In this document: positions 45,001 to 54,515 of the stretch, one piece after another | Numbering within the stretch: the stretch's first letter is position 1 | Layout: each line of letters opens with the position of its first letter | Source of the DNA: Hydractinia symbiolongicarpus | Lineage: Eukaryota; Cnidaria; Hydrozoa; Anthoathecata; Hydractiniidae | Length of the DNA stretch: 64,000 nucleotides | Direction of reading: 5' to 3' | Assembly: GCF_029227915.1 (NCBI RefSeq) | Contig: NC_079888.1 | Coordinates: 21,432,001 to 21,496,000, forward strand | Notes under the pieces: model-generated | What the model saw: only the letters and a program-made list of their open reading frames with translations | What the model was told of the DNA's origin: nothing | Databases searched by the model: none | Program-made: the position numbers and the translations under genes

Positions 45001-48000
45001 AGAAAAAGCGACAGTTTCAAAAACTACATTTCATTGACTTTCTAACGGTGTCAGTCCGTTTGAGTTACAACGGTTGGGTCACATATTCGTACCAACATGT
45101 ATTTAGCGATATTTTTCTGATATTATTAGGTTGCATCGCTTTTAACTATGAAACGATTGACTGTGGGACTTAATTGAGCTAACTTTGGACTGTCACCTGA
45201 TAAATGTGATAAAGGAGTCAATTGGACTCCAAGAAAAAACATTCTTCTTAATTTGACATGATTGCCGAAACTCAGCGATTACACTGGGCTCTGTGGTAGC
45301 GCTTCATTTAGAAATTATGATAAAAAAAGTCATTTTTTTATTGTGGGACCAATCCTAGCCATTATAGCGCGCTGAAGAAATAGCGACAGTTTCAAAAACT
45401 ACATTTCATTGACTTTCTAACGGTGTCAGTCCGTTTGAGTTACAACGGTTGGGTCACATATTCGTACCAACATGTATTTAGCGATATTTTTTTGATATTA
45501 CTAGGTTGCATCGCTTTTAACAATGAAACGTTGACTGTGGGACTTAATTGAACTAACTTTGGACTGTGACCTGATAGATGTGATAAATGAGACAATTGGA
45601 CTCCAAGAAATAACATTCTTCTTAATTTGACGTGATTGCCGGAACTCAGCGATTACACTGGGCTCTGTGGTAGCGCTTCATTTAAGAATTAAGATAAAAA
45701 AGTCATTTTTTTATTGTGGGACCAATCCTAGCCGTTATCGCGCGCTGAGGAAATAGCGACAGTTTCAAAAACTACATTTCATTGACTTTCTAACGGTGTC
45801 AGTCCGTTTGAGTTACAACGGTTGGGTCACATATTCGTACCAACATGTATTTAGCGATATTTTTCTGATATTACTAGGTTGCATCGCTTTTAACTATGAA
45901 ACGATTGACTGTGGGACTTAATTGGGCTAACTTTGGACTGTCACCTGATAAATGTGATAAAGGAGACAATTGGACTCCAAGAAAAAACATTCTTCTTAAT
46001 TTGACGTGATTGCCGGAACTTAGCGATTACACTGGGCTCTGTGGTAGCGCTTCATTTAAGAGTTAAGATAAAAAGTCATTTTTTTAATGTGGGACCAATC
46101 CTAGCAAGTATCTCGCGCTGAAGAAATAGCGACAGTTTCAAAAACTACATTTCATTGACTTTCTAACGGTGTCAGTCCGTTTGATTTACAACGGTTGGGT
46201 CACATATTCGTACCAACATGTATTTAGCGATATTTTTTTGATATTACTAGGTTGCATCGCTTTTAACAACGAAACGTTGACTGTGGGACTTAATTGAGCT
46301 AACTTTGGACTGTGACCTGATAAATGTGATAAATAAGACAATTGGACTCCAAGAAATAACATTCTTGTTATTTTGACGTGGTTGTTGGAATTCAGCGATT
46401 ACACTGGGCACTGTGGTAGCGCTTCATTTAAAAATTAAGCTAAAAAAAGTCATTTTTTAACTGTGGGACCTATCCTAGCCGTTAGCGCGCGTTGAAGAAA
46501 AAGCGACAGTTTCAAAAACTACATTTCATTGACTTTCTAACAGTGTCAGTCCGTTTGAGTTACAACGGTTGGGTCACATATTCGTACCAACATGTATTTA
46601 GCGATATTTTTCTGATATTACTAGGTTGCATCGCTTTTAACTATGAAACGATTGAATGTGGGACTTAATTGAGCTAACTTTGGACTGTCACCTGATAATT
46701 GTGATAAATGAGACAATTGGACTCCAAGAAATAACATTCTTCTTAATTTGACGTGATTGCCGGAACTCAGCGATTACACTGGGCTCTGTGGTAGCGCTTC
46801 ATTTAAGAATTAAGATAAAAAAGTCATTTTTTTAATGTGGGACCAATCCTAGCCGTTATCGCGCGCTGAAGAAATAGCGACAGTTTCAAAAACTACATTT
46901 TAATGACTTTCTAACGGTGTCAGTCCGTTTGAGTTACAACGGTTGGATCACATATTCGTACCAACATGTATTTAGCGATATTTTTCTGATATTACTAGGT
47001 TGCATCGCTTTTAACAATGAAACGATTGACTGTGGGACTTAATTGAGCTAACTTTGGACTGTGCCCTGATAAATGTGATAAATAAGACAATTGGACTCCA
47101 AAAAATAACATTCTTGTTATTTTGACGTGGTTGTCGGAATTCAGCGATTACACTGGGCACTGTGGTAGCGCTTCATTTAAAAATTAAGCTAAAAAAAGTC
47201 ATTTTTTTACTGTGGGACCTATCCTAGCCGTTAGCGCGCGTTGAAGAAAAAGCGACAGTTTCAAAAACTACATTTCATTGACTTTCTAACGGTGTCAGTC
47301 CGTTTGAGTTACAACGGTTGGGTCACATATTCGTACCAACATGTATTTAGTGATATTTTTCTGATATTACTAGGTTGCATCGCTTTTAACTATGAAACGA
47401 TTGACTGTGGGACTTAATTGAGCTAACTTTGGACTGTCACCTGATAAATGTGATAAAGGAGTCAATTGGACTCCAAGAAAAAACATTCTTCTTAATTTGA
47501 CATGATTGCCGAAACTCAGCGATTACACTGGGCTCTGTGGTAGCGCTTCATTTAGAAATTATGATAAAAAAAGTCATTTTTTTATTGTGGGACCAATCCT
47601 AGCCATTATAGCGCGCTGAAGAAATCGCGACAGTTTTAAAAACTACATTTCATTGACTTTCTAACGGTGTCAGTCCGTTTGAGTTACAACGGTTGGGTCA
47701 CATATTCGTACCAACATGTATTTAGCGATATTTTCTTGATATTACTAGGTTGCATCGCTTTTAACAATGAAACGTTGACTGTGGGACTTAATTGAACTAA
47801 CTTTTGACTGTGCCCTGATAATTGTTATAAATGAGACAATTGGACTCCAAGAAATAACATTCTTCTTGATTTGACGTGATTGCCGGAACTCAGCGATTAC
47901 ACTGGGCTCTGTGGTAGAGCTTCATTTAAGAATTAAGATAAAAAAGTCATTTTTTTAATGTGGGACCAATCCTAGCCGTTATCGCGCGCTGAAGAAATAG

Positions 48001-48396
48001 CGACAGTTTCAAAAACTACATTTCATTGACTTTCTAACGGTGTCAGTCCGTTTGAGTTACAACGGTTGGATCACATATTCGTACCAACATGTATTTAGCG
48101 ATATTTTTCTGATATTACTAGGTTGCATCGCTTTTAACGATGAAACGATTGACTGTGAGACTTAATTGAGCTAACTTTGGACTGTGCCCTGATAAATGTG
48201 ATAAATAAGACAATTGGACTCCAAGAAATAAAATTCTTGTTATTTTGACGTGGTTGTCGGAATTCAGCGATTACACTGGGCACTGTGGTAGCGCTTCATT
48301 TAAAAATTAAGCTAAAAAAAGTCATTTTTTTACTGTGGGACCTATCCTAGCCGTTAGCGCGCGTTGAAGAAAAAGCGACAGTTTCAAAAACTACAT
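42001..48396. repeat. Satellite array, zone 42-48.4 kb, ends at the Polinton
   Basis: The same satellite up to the left end of the inserted element. It includes three near-identical neighbouring monomers (about 42061-43030) and a longer period: AAAGGAGTCAATTGG occurs near 45211 and 47455, six monomers apart. The last monomer is cut after ...AAAAACTACAT at 48396, where the Polinton starts. Confidence 0.94.
42061..43030. repeat. Recently amplified monomer run
   Basis: Private variants AACAGTTGGGTC, TGTGAGACTTTATTG and ATTCTTCTGAATTTG occur together in successive monomers about 375 bp apart (TGAGACTTTA near 42165, 42541 and 42916). They are much closer to each other than to other monomers, which shows local amplification of a single monomer type. 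Confidence 0.85.
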
Positions 48397-48599
48397 AGAG
48401 ATAGGAAAAGGCCGATGTTAGGACAGCAATTAATATGTTGTGTCACTCCACGTCAAATTATAGATCATCACCGTTATATCAACGATATCTGTCAAAAACC
48501 CCCACCCCTGTCGTGTCCCCCTGGCCCCTCCCTGTCCCATGGGTCCCTACCCACCTTCATCTGTCGTGCCTTATAATTTATAGTGTTATGTGTGTCTAT
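48397..48599 (+). repeat. Left terminal inverted repeat
   Basis: It begins AGAGATAGGAAAAGGCCGAT and is the reverse complement of the right end (60852-61128), apart from point differences and a 74-bp extra segment in the right copy. It includes a C-rich tract (about 48499-48555). Its inner edge overlaps the last codons and stop of the truncated polymerase gene. Confidence 0.93.
48499..48555 (-). other. G-rich tract of left TIR (G-quadruplex candidate)
   Basis: The + strand is C-rich with runs CCCCC, CCCC, CCCCC, CCCC, CCC, CCC, CCC and CCC separated by short spacers, so the minus strand has at least four G-runs of three or more with short loops. The mirrored tract lies in the right TIR. The G-rich strand is the one whose 3' end is at the element terminus. 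Confidence 0.7.
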
Positions 48600-50310
48600 A
48601 ATGTCCTCTTGCCAGTGTGGTAATACCATCTTCCAAAATTATGCGTTTATCATCATCGGCATTGAGCGCCAGTTTATTTGTTTTTATTGTGTGAACATCA
48701 TGCTTAATAGATCGAAATGTCATTTGGGTTTTGTAAATGTTCTCACCCTCAAACAGGCATCTCTTATAATCAGTGAAACCTATGGTCTCCCTTATCACAC
48801 ATTTCTTCACCCCCTTACACCTCTTATCCTCCTTACCACATAGTTGTTTGTATGCATAGGTCTTAGCTCTTAGGGCTACAAACTCAGTCATCACCTTACC
48901 ACCCAACTCGTCCTTCATCAGCCCAATGATCTTTTTATTCAAACCTAATGGTAGAGGTCTACCATCTTCCTTATCATACCCCGATGTGTCAAATCTCGCA
49001 GACACATCATCGGCGATATCTCTGTAAAAGTCGTTGGTTTTGATGTGGTATACGAATGAATCAGTATCCATGTAACACAGTTTCACGTCATCACCATATT
49101 TCGGTTTCATGTAATCATAGTGAAACTCGTACATAATCATCTTGGACATGTCCAGAATTGCCAGTCCCAGGTAGATTGGTTTATTCATTTTGATCTTGAT
49201 CTTGGACATCTCTACACCCATCAGTGTTTCCGAGAACCATGTGCTACCCTTGAAGTTCGGCTTCATCACCAGCTTCTCATACTGATCCTTCTTTGTAGCC
49301 AAGCGTATATCCTTGTGTTTACGCCGATTCTCCATTGTCTTACCAAAGAACGAATTGTTCATAAGCTTGAAAAAGTCCTTCTCAAAGTCATTAGTTGATT
49401 TAGTACGCAAATCAGTGTTAAAATCTATGTACGACTTCAACCACGCACTCTGATTAAATCTCAAGACTCTATGAACCTTATCAAGAACAAGACCGTGATT
49501 CAAAGCTTGAGCAAGCGCACGGATATGGATGATGTAGTTTGTCTTGTCTGAAAGACATGGTGTCAGTTTCTCAACACCATTAATCTTTTTCCTCTCGGGC
49601 ATGAAAGGAAGGTCGTTATGAGAATCATGAAGCTCCCGTGGATAGCTAACACCAACCTCAAGGATGTACCCCTTTTCACCGTTTTCCACAGCTAATCGTG
49701 AAATCAGTTCGGGTGTAAAATCCGAAACCATTATCTTTCCCGTCCTAGGAGAGTTTACCACACGATTGAAAGTGTTGGTTACAGGATCGTGAACAACTTT
49801 TCCACTATTAATAGGACCTTGGAGAAGTGCGTTTCTAAGAGTTGGTGTATATGGATTTTCCTCTTCCACCTCTTCCTCCTCTTCCACCACCTCCTCCTCT
49901 CTACTACCCTTTTTATACAAAGCCATGATCTTATCCTTCATGGCTTTGAAAGCTTTTGTTGTTTTATCCTTAATGGCCCTAGGTACATGATTTATTAACC
50001 AGTCCCTCCATTCATTTAATTTACTTTTTATCTGGAGTCTAGTTTTAGACATTTCTTCCCGCTCGAACATATCCATGTCTTGTTGGCTAGTACCGGATCT
50101 CAAGGGTCTCGGTGCTGGTACGGGTCTAGTGGGTCTAGGCGCCGGTACTGGTCTGGTGGGTCTCGGCATGGGTACCGGTCTAACCGGTGCTGAAACGGTA
50201 GTTGGTCTCAATAATTCGATCAGATCGGCCTTTCTGAGCCTTGAGTAGCCATGTAGGCTGCGTTCTCTAGCGAGAGCCCTTAATTCAGCAAAGGTATTTC
50301 TCGAAGTCAT
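48586..50310 (-). CDS. Truncated protein-primed DNA polymerase B with SAP-like N-terminus
   Basis: 574 aa. Residues 5-35 look like a SAP/HeH-type DNA-binding helix pair, 41-70 are proline-rich (repeated PVPAPRPTR), 137-151 are acidic, and from about residue 205 the protein matches the C-terminal half of protein-primed family B polymerases. Motif B is seen at 314-328 (LMNNSFFGKTMEN) and motif C at 413-418 (YMDTDS, two catalytic aspartates). The 3'-5' exonuclease domain and motif A, which carries another catalytic aspartate, are missing; full-length Polinton polymerases usually exceed 1000 residues. An internal deletion that kept the native N-terminus is the simplest explanation; fusion to another SAP gene is the alternative. 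The ATG at 50310 starts directly with the SAP helices. The stop lies inside the left TIR. Polymerase activity is not expected. Confidence 0.85.
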   Translation of the reverse strand: MTSRNTFAELRALARERSLHGYSRLRKADLIELLRPTTVSAPVRPVPMPRPTRPVPAPRPTRPVPAPRPLRSGTSQQDMDMFEREEMSKTRLQIKSKLNEWRDWLINHVPRAIKDKTTKAFKAMKDKIMALYKKGSREEEVVEEEEEVEEENPYTPTLRNALLQGPINSGKVVHDPVTNTFNRVVNSPRTGKIMVSDFTPELISRLAVENGEKGYILEVGVSYPRELHDSHNDLPFMPERKKINGVEKLTPCLSDKTNYIIHIRALAQALNHGLVLDKVHRVLRFNQSAWLKSYIDFNTDLRTKSTNDFEKDFFKLMNNSFFGKTMENRRKHKDIRLATKKDQYEKLVMKPNFKGSTWFSETLMGVEMSKIKIKMNKPIYLGLAILDMSKMIMYEFHYDYMKPKYGDDVKLCYMDTDSFVYHIKTNDFYRDIADDVSARFDTSGYDKEDGRPLPLGLNKKIIGLMKDELGGKVMTEFVALRAKTYAYKQLCGKEDKRCKGVKKCVIRETIGFTDYKRCLFEGENIYKTQMTFRSIKHDVHTIKTNKLALNADDDKRIILEDGITTLARGHYRHT

Positions 50311-50541
50311 GCTTGTGTATGATATACGAATGCAGAATCTTTAACCCTTTTTTAAAAAAAATCGTAAACCTTGTTGGAGGGTCATGAGTGTCCTAGTTTG
50401 TGGTTGCCCCACCGTGCTAAAATTGTAGTAAAACACGTTAAAACACACAGAGCATCGATAGACCATGGATACCCACCCACCAGCACCTCGAGGGTCGTGA
50501 ATCACATTTGTTACCCGCTCGAGTAACAAAAAAATACCTAA
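50311..50541. other. Gap between the two SAP-like genes
   Basis: No convincing gene. It contains a poly-A/T stretch (50347-50368) just upstream of the polymerase start, likely part of its promoter, and the hairpin at 50508-50529. A 62-codon minus-strand frame here shows no recognisable feature and is not called. Confidence 0.5.
50508..50529 (-). terminator. Hairpin downstream of the small SAP-like gene
   Basis: TTGTTAC (50508-50514) pairs with GTAACAA (50523-50529) across an 8-nt loop. It lies 12 bp past the stop of the 86-aa minus-strand gene and next to an A/T run. It shares the GTTAC/GTAAC stem with hairpins at 54470 and 56392. A role in transcript 3'-end formation is inferred from position only. 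Confidence 0.5.
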
Positions 50542-50802
50542 TCACTTGGATCTCTTGTCGTTATAACGTTTTTGAGCTTTTAGATATGCCGCCCTGTTTT
50601 TCGTCCTCCACCTTGAATAGTATCCGTACCGAATCCTCTTGGTATCCTGATCGATGGTGTAGGATGGGTCGAGATCATTCTTCTCAATCACCTCAACCAG
50701 TTTAGCCTTTTTCATCCCCACAATATACTTAATTCCGCGGGATTTGGCGACCTCTCGCAACTCTCTCAGTTTCATCAATTTGTAATCTGGTGTGGTATCC
50801 AT
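50542..50802 (-). CDS. Small basic SAP/HeH-like protein
   Basis: 86 aa with an ATG in the context AAGACATGG. Residues 8-42 (KLMKLRELREVAKSRGIKYI, then KKAKLVEVIEK) fit the two-helix SAP or HeH pattern that binds DNA; the C-terminal third is strongly basic (RWRTKNRAAYLKAQKR), also suited to nucleic-acid binding. It is divergent from the integrase gene (96 bp between starts) and lies upstream of the polymerase gene on the same strand. The similarity to the SAP-like N-terminus of the polymerase frame is at pattern level. Possible roles are a virion DNA-condensing protein or a replication accessory protein; neither is shown by sequence. Confidence 0.65.
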   Translation of the reverse strand: MDTTPDYKLMKLRELREVAKSRGIKYIVGMKKAKLVEVIEKNDLDPSYTIDQDTKRIRYGYYSRWRTKNRAAYLKAQKRYNDKRSK

Positions 50803-50898
50803 GTCTTACATATTAATATAATATAAAAAACTTTAAGCACTTTTATCGTACCACATCATAACAAAAAGGAGATAAATAAAGGTGTGCATAAATAAAAC
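50803..50898. promoter_or_regulatory. Divergent promoter region, SAP-like gene / integrase
   Basis: 96 bp of AT-rich DNA between divergent starts. It has ATTAATATAATATAAAA next to the minus-strand start and two AATAAA-like TATA candidates (GATAAATAAAG, CATAAATAAAA) shortly before the integrase ATG. The promoter assignment is inferred from position and composition. Confidence 0.45.
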
Positions 50899-51874
50899 AT
50901 GTCAAACTCTAAACTTCAAGAGACTTACTATCAACCTCAAAATTTATGGAAAGGAAAAAAGGCTGTTCAGAATTTAAGAGGATTCGGTTTCAAACCAAAG
51001 GAGATTAAGAAGTGGCTATCAAAACAAGCATTTTGGCAAGTACATTTACCCGCTCCAAAACATGTTGAAAGACCACATTTTGAAGTTACCACCCCTAATG
51101 ATTTACATCAATTCGATTTATTGTACATGCCCGGTGACATACTGTATGGTAGTAAATATAAGTACATTTTGTCGGGAATCGATGCTGCTCCAGATACAAA
51201 GTAGCCCGACCTTTGAGGACCAAGAAAGCCAAGGAGGTTGCCGCTATGATTGAAGACATCTACAAGGCAGGACCATTAACTTATCCGAAAACTTTCCAAT
51301 GTGATAACGGTTCAAGCAGATGTATCAAAGCTGTTGGAGAAGCATAAGGTTGAAATTAAAAGGGCGACTACAAAATATAAGCGTACGCACACAGCTTTTG
51401 TCGAGGTGTTGAACAAGATACTTGCCGAAAATTTATTCAAAATACAAGATGCTCAAGAACTGAATGATTCGAAAAAAGGTATCATCTACATGGGTTAAGC
51501 ATCTGTATAAACTGATTGATAGGCTAAACGATACAAAGACGCAGATGATTGGTATGAAACCAAAAGATGCTATTATAATGAAAGAGGTGCCTCTTGCTAA
51601 ACGAGAGAATTATCCACCTGAAGTAGAATTACCTAAAGATGGCCTGTATAGATATCTACTACAACCTGGTGAAGAGCATGATGATGGGCGGAGACGGGCA
51701 ACCGATAGAATATGGTCGAAAAACACATATAGATTGCGTGAGGTAATAGCGCAACCTGGTAACCGTGTAATGTACTATGTTCAAGACGGACCCAGACGGG
51801 CTTTTGTAAAAGAGGAATTGATGTTAATACCTGAAGATACAGAATTACCTCCTGATTATGTGCAAGGTTGGTGA
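50899..51874 (+). pseudogene. Retroviral-type integrase of Polinton, frameshifted
   Basis: The family is clear: the first 101 codons include the first catalytic aspartate at residue 73 (HQFDLLYMP), the second sits in a CDNG motif encoded at 51300-51311, and the glutamate is in AFVEVLNK of the next segment, giving a DD35E arrangement. The C-terminal segment, ending ELPPDYVQGW at 51874, is the expected tail with a chromo/SH3-like region. These parts lie in different frames: a stop at 51202-51204 after a 1-base loss near 51185-51195, a second shift near 51312, and a third in the A-run near 51468-51475. The enzyme would normally insert element DNA into the genome. The breaks make it a pseudogene unless they are sequencing errors; the third, in a homopolymer, is the most suspect. 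Confidence 0.9.
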
Positions 51875-51899
51875 AAAAGGGGGATGATACATAAAAAGT

Positions 51900-51924
51900 A
51901 TCTTTACCTGTATCTGGTAAAGAT
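51900..51924 (+). terminator. Hairpin downstream of integrase
   Basis: ATCTTTACC (51900-51908) pairs perfectly with GGTAAAGAT (51916-51924) across TGTATCT. It lies 25 bp after the integrase stop. A nearly identical hairpin follows the last + strand gene at 60829-60853. Confidence 0.6.
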
Positions 51925-52073
51925 GATGCCGGGGATCTCACAGGGCTGTCAACAGATAGAGCCGCTATGGCTCGGGACGATCGCGCCACATAATGTCACA
52001 AACCGCCTTACTTTCAAATATTAATTTTTTAAATAGCACACGAAATATGCGAGCGGCGTACATGCACACATCA
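51925..52073. other. Gap after integrase
   Basis: No gene is supported. It includes a small GAGCC/GGCTC stem near 51958-51972 and the 16-mer GCGCCACATAATGTCA (51983-51998), which recurs in inverse orientation at 60791-60806 near the other end of the element. Confidence 0.5.
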
Positions 52074-52667
52074 CTAACTTTGTTCCTGATTTACTGTCTT
52101 TCTGAGGCTTTGAACCTCGGCCATTAGACTTTTTTCAAACTGGTTGCGCGTTTCGCTCTCCATTTTTCTGTCGGTTTTCGTCATCTTGTCCAGAGCTTCG
52201 TAGTATATACCACACAGGGTTTGAAATTCAATATGGCTAATGTCATCATTATTCAGCGCCCGTGAGAAGGAGTTTTCAAACACTGCAATGGCCTATGTTG
52301 CAACATCATATAATTTCATGACTTTTTCCAGTTTGCTCTGATATCTTTTAATCAAAGCCGCGATAATGCCGGTGGAAATAGAGCCAGATAGGGCCACACC
52401 ACCCAATCCGACAGAAACTGGTATCCCAATGAGTGTAGCACCTGTTACCACCGAACCTATGCCGAAAGTGATGGTTAGGGCCGTGGCGCCGGCATTTAGA
52501 ATCACAAGTCTGTGTAATTTCTTGTTGTATTTGTCCTCCTTTGACTGGAATTTTCCTTTTAATTTTATAAGCTCCTCAAGTTGAGAGTTCACGGTATTAG
52601 TATTAAACTTGTCCCGCTCGCTCGAATACTCAGGAGCCGTGGGTAGCTTTGGATAAATCTCTGCCAT
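52074..52667 (-). pseudogene. Hydrophobic-core protein A, interrupted by an in-frame TAG
   Basis: The ATG at 52667 opens a frame of 124 codons ending in TAG at 52293-52295; the same frame then stays open to 52074, so a nonsense codon splits a gene of about 197 codons. Residues 25-50 form a charged, probably coiled-coil helix (QLEELIKLKGKF), and residues 54-105 a Gly/Ala-rich hydrophobic stretch with two possible membrane helices. The part after the stop is charged and helical. Broken protein B upstream (52709-53157) has the same start region and a closely similar promoter, so they are tandem paralogues. The family is recurrent in Polintons but has no known function; a membrane-active virion protein is a guess. 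A 124-aa product with the hydrophobic core could still be made. Confidence 0.7.
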
Positions 52668-52678
52668 TAGTTTTTACA

Positions 52679-52701
52679 AAGAAAAACTTTCCTCTAAATA
52701 A
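52679..52701 (-). promoter_or_regulatory. Promoter-like element of paralogue A
   Basis: On the minus strand this reads TTATTTAGAGGAAAGTTTTT and a few more T/C bases, ending 11 bp before the ATG of A. The almost identical block stands before paralogue B (53170-53193). Either both were copied with their genes, or the block is a conserved element-specific promoter with TTATTTA as TATA-like part. Confidence 0.5.
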
Positions 52702-52708
52702 CCTATAT

Positions 52709-53157
52709 CTAGTTTATCCAGATCCTTGAGAGTTCTGTGATATGTATCACACAAACTTTCAAAATCGGCTCTACTGATGTATGATGAAAGTTTGGTAGCG
52801 TTTTATCGAACACATCGATGGCATTTTGTACAACGTGACATGAGGCTCTGAGTTTGTTAAGTTTCTCCCGATATATCTTAACATATTCGGTGGTAACCGC
52901 ACATGAAGCAGAGCTTAATAGACACATACCCGCCCCCAAACTGCGCAGCCTTTTCTAATAATGGCCGCTGCGGTCGCTATCGAGCTGGTAACGGCCACGA
53001 TTCCGGACATACCCTCCATAAACATCAATATAATCAGAGATCCGCCGTATTTGCCTATCCTATCTCTGAACTTACCTCGTAATTTCACCAGCTCCTCAAG
53101 TTGGGAATTGGATATATCTGTTTTAAACATTTCTCCGGGACTAGAATGTGAGGCCAT
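52709..53157 (-). pseudogene. Hydrophobic-core protein B, frameshifted paralogue of A
   Basis: The ATG at 53157 begins a protein sharing with A the NSQLEELVKLRGKF-type helix at the same distance from the start, followed by a hydrophobic segment (SLIILMFMEGMSGIVAV). The frame is lost near 52925-52975; a helical, charged continuation like that of A resumes in another frame (52709-52939), and the region matching the last part of A is in yet another frame, shifted near 52750-52790. At least two indels therefore separate it from a functional copy. It is divergent from the 417-aa gene across 44 bp. With A it shows a tandem gene duplication in which both copies decayed. Confidence 0.65.
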
Positions 53158-53201
53158 TTCTATTATCTTAAGAAAAAACTATCCTCTAAATAAATAAAAT
53201 A
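53158..53201. promoter_or_regulatory. 44-bp divergent promoter, paralogue B / 417-aa gene
   Basis: The whole gap between two divergent start codons. On the minus side it holds TTATTTAGAGGATAGTTTTT, shared with the promoter of paralogue A; on the plus side CTAAATAAATAAAATA directly before the ATG of the 417-aa gene. One AT core may serve both directions. Confidence 0.5.
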
Positions 53202-54455
53202 ATGGCGGACATTGATATTGATCCGTTTGATGACCATGGTCAAACCGACGAGGGTGCCGATGAAACCACGCCCCTGGTACCGAAGGAACGCACACGGGTA
53301 CAGATACATACACCCGATGAAAAGGAGACATCATTCGGTGGAGGCTCCTCTCAACGAGCTAGAGTTACTAGTGAACGGGTTAAATCACTCTATGAGGTGC
53401 TACTAACTAAATATCCAAACGAGGACCCGAGTGTGATACATACCGATCTGTTTGAGATTCGTGGTGGTGAACTATACTACAAGGGTGATAACAGACCGCT
53501 GACACATGGTGGATCTCTAAGGTCTACCGGTACCATTGCGGATTTACTTGGCAAGAAAAGGCTGCGAAGTTTGGGGTTCGATATACCGAAAGGTAGTATA
53601 ACCCCCCGACAGGCTGCTAGGCTAAACAAAATAGAAGAGAGACTACCGTCACCTGATAAAATAGAGAATGCGACCGATGTAGAATTAGAAACAATATCTG
53701 GAGATGTGGTGAACAGTGTGGAGGACCTGGTCTCGCTGGTTGATGATGGTACACCGAGAGGTGAATATCCCGCGGGTGATATTCGTGGATTGGATAGTTC
53801 CGTGCAAAAAATTCGTGGGAGTCTCCAACTCGCGACCGCTAAAAAGGTAGATATCGAACACAACATCAAGAAGGAAGAAATGAAGTTGAAGGAGTTGGAA
53901 GATCCCTCATACACGGATGAACAGAGGGAGAAGAAGGCTGAGGAGTTGGAAAAGCTAAACGATGAGTTGGAAGCCAACCGGGATGGTATCAATATCCTCA
54001 AGGGTAAACTTAACAGTCAAATAAAAAGCATCAAGGAGACAATCGCCAAGGTACTTAGCAAAGATACAACATTGGGTGAAAAGATACGAACGCTATTCCG
54101 TGAGCAGGGTATCACCATCGTCAGTGTACTAACGGCATTTGGTATGGTTATCGGCCTTTTAGTTGAAGCTTTGACACCAGGGGGTGGGGGGTCATCCACC
54201 GGTAATACAAAAAATCATGAAAAAACCGAAGGTGGTGCGAGGGAAGGGATAAAGAACAAGCTGAGCGCACTAGGATCTCTCCTGGGTAGATTAGCCAGTG
54301 CCGCAGCCGCATCACTACCTGGTATAATTGGATCCATCGTATCGTGGATCCTCAATAGAGCAAAGGAAGCCGTTGGTTGGTTGAGTCAAAACCTTTGGGC
54401 TTTGATAGTTGGAATCGGAGGTCTGATATACACCTACATGGTTACAAAGCGTTAG
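53202..54455 (+). CDS. 417-aa coiled-coil and membrane protein (Polinton accessory)
   Basis: An intact frame with ATG in a good context (AATAATGG). The N-terminal 60 residues are acidic and flexible; residues 200-290 are rich in K and E with heptad spacing and likely form a coiled coil; residues 303-323 (ITIVSVLTAFGMVIGLL) are a probable membrane helix; a glycine run (326-334) and a hydrophilic linker follow; 354-385 is an amphipathic or hydrophobic Ala/Leu-rich helix; 396-412 (LWALIVGIGGLIYTYMV) is a second membrane helix ending in TKR. I recognise it as a protein type recurrent in invertebrate Polintons without assigned function. The long coiled coil followed by C-terminal membrane segments would suit a virion membrane-active or internal protein, by inference. 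It converges on the 141-aa minus-strand gene across the hairpin at 54470. Confidence 0.8.
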   Translation: MADIDIDPFDDHGQTDEGADETTPLVPKERTRVQIHTPDEKETSFGGGSSQRARVTSERVKSLYEVLLTKYPNEDPSVIHTDLFEIRGGELYYKGDNRPLTHGGSLRSTGTIADLLGKKRLRSLGFDIPKGSITPRQAARLNKIEERLPSPDKIENATDVELETISGDVVNSVEDLVSLVDDGTPRGEYPAGDIRGLDSSVQKIRGSLQLATAKKVDIEHNIKKEEMKLKELEDPSYTDEQREKKAEELEKLNDELEANRDGINILKGKLNSQIKSIKETIAKVLSKDTTLGEKIRTLFREQGITIVSVLTAFGMVIGLLVEALTPGGGGSSTGNTKNHEKTEGGAREGIKNKLSALGSLLGRLASAAAASLPGIIGSIVSWILNRAKEAVGWLSQNLWALIVGIGGLIYTYMVTKR

Positions 54456-54469
54456 TGGAATCTGGAATA

Positions 54470-54494
54470 TATGTTACATGTGTCATGTAACATA
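54470..54494. terminator. Hairpin between convergent genes
   Basis: TATGTTACATG (54470-54480) pairs perfectly with CATGTAACATA (54484-54494) across TGT, an 11-bp stem. It lies 14 bp after the 417-aa gene and 21 bp after the stop of the opposing 141-aa gene, so it could serve both as a 3'-end signal. It shares the GTTAC/GTAAC core. Confidence 0.6.
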
Positions 54495-54515
54495 GTAGTA
54501 GTAGTACCACGCGTA

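Noticed and set aside
1-48396. CRISPR-like array
   Set aside because: The whole 374-bp monomer repeats without unique spacers, in a eukaryotic context; it is satellite DNA.
50341-50529. 62-codon minus-strand frame upstream of the polymerase gene
   Set aside because: No domain or conserved pattern; it includes low-complexity T/A runs and the hairpin.
51633-51989. 118-codon frame on the minus strand over the integrase end
   Set aside because: It overlaps the conserved integrase C-terminus and shows no features of its own.
53477-54001. 174-codon minus-strand frame inside the 417-aa gene
   Set aside because: Ser-rich antisense shadow of a gene with clear coiled-coil and membrane features.
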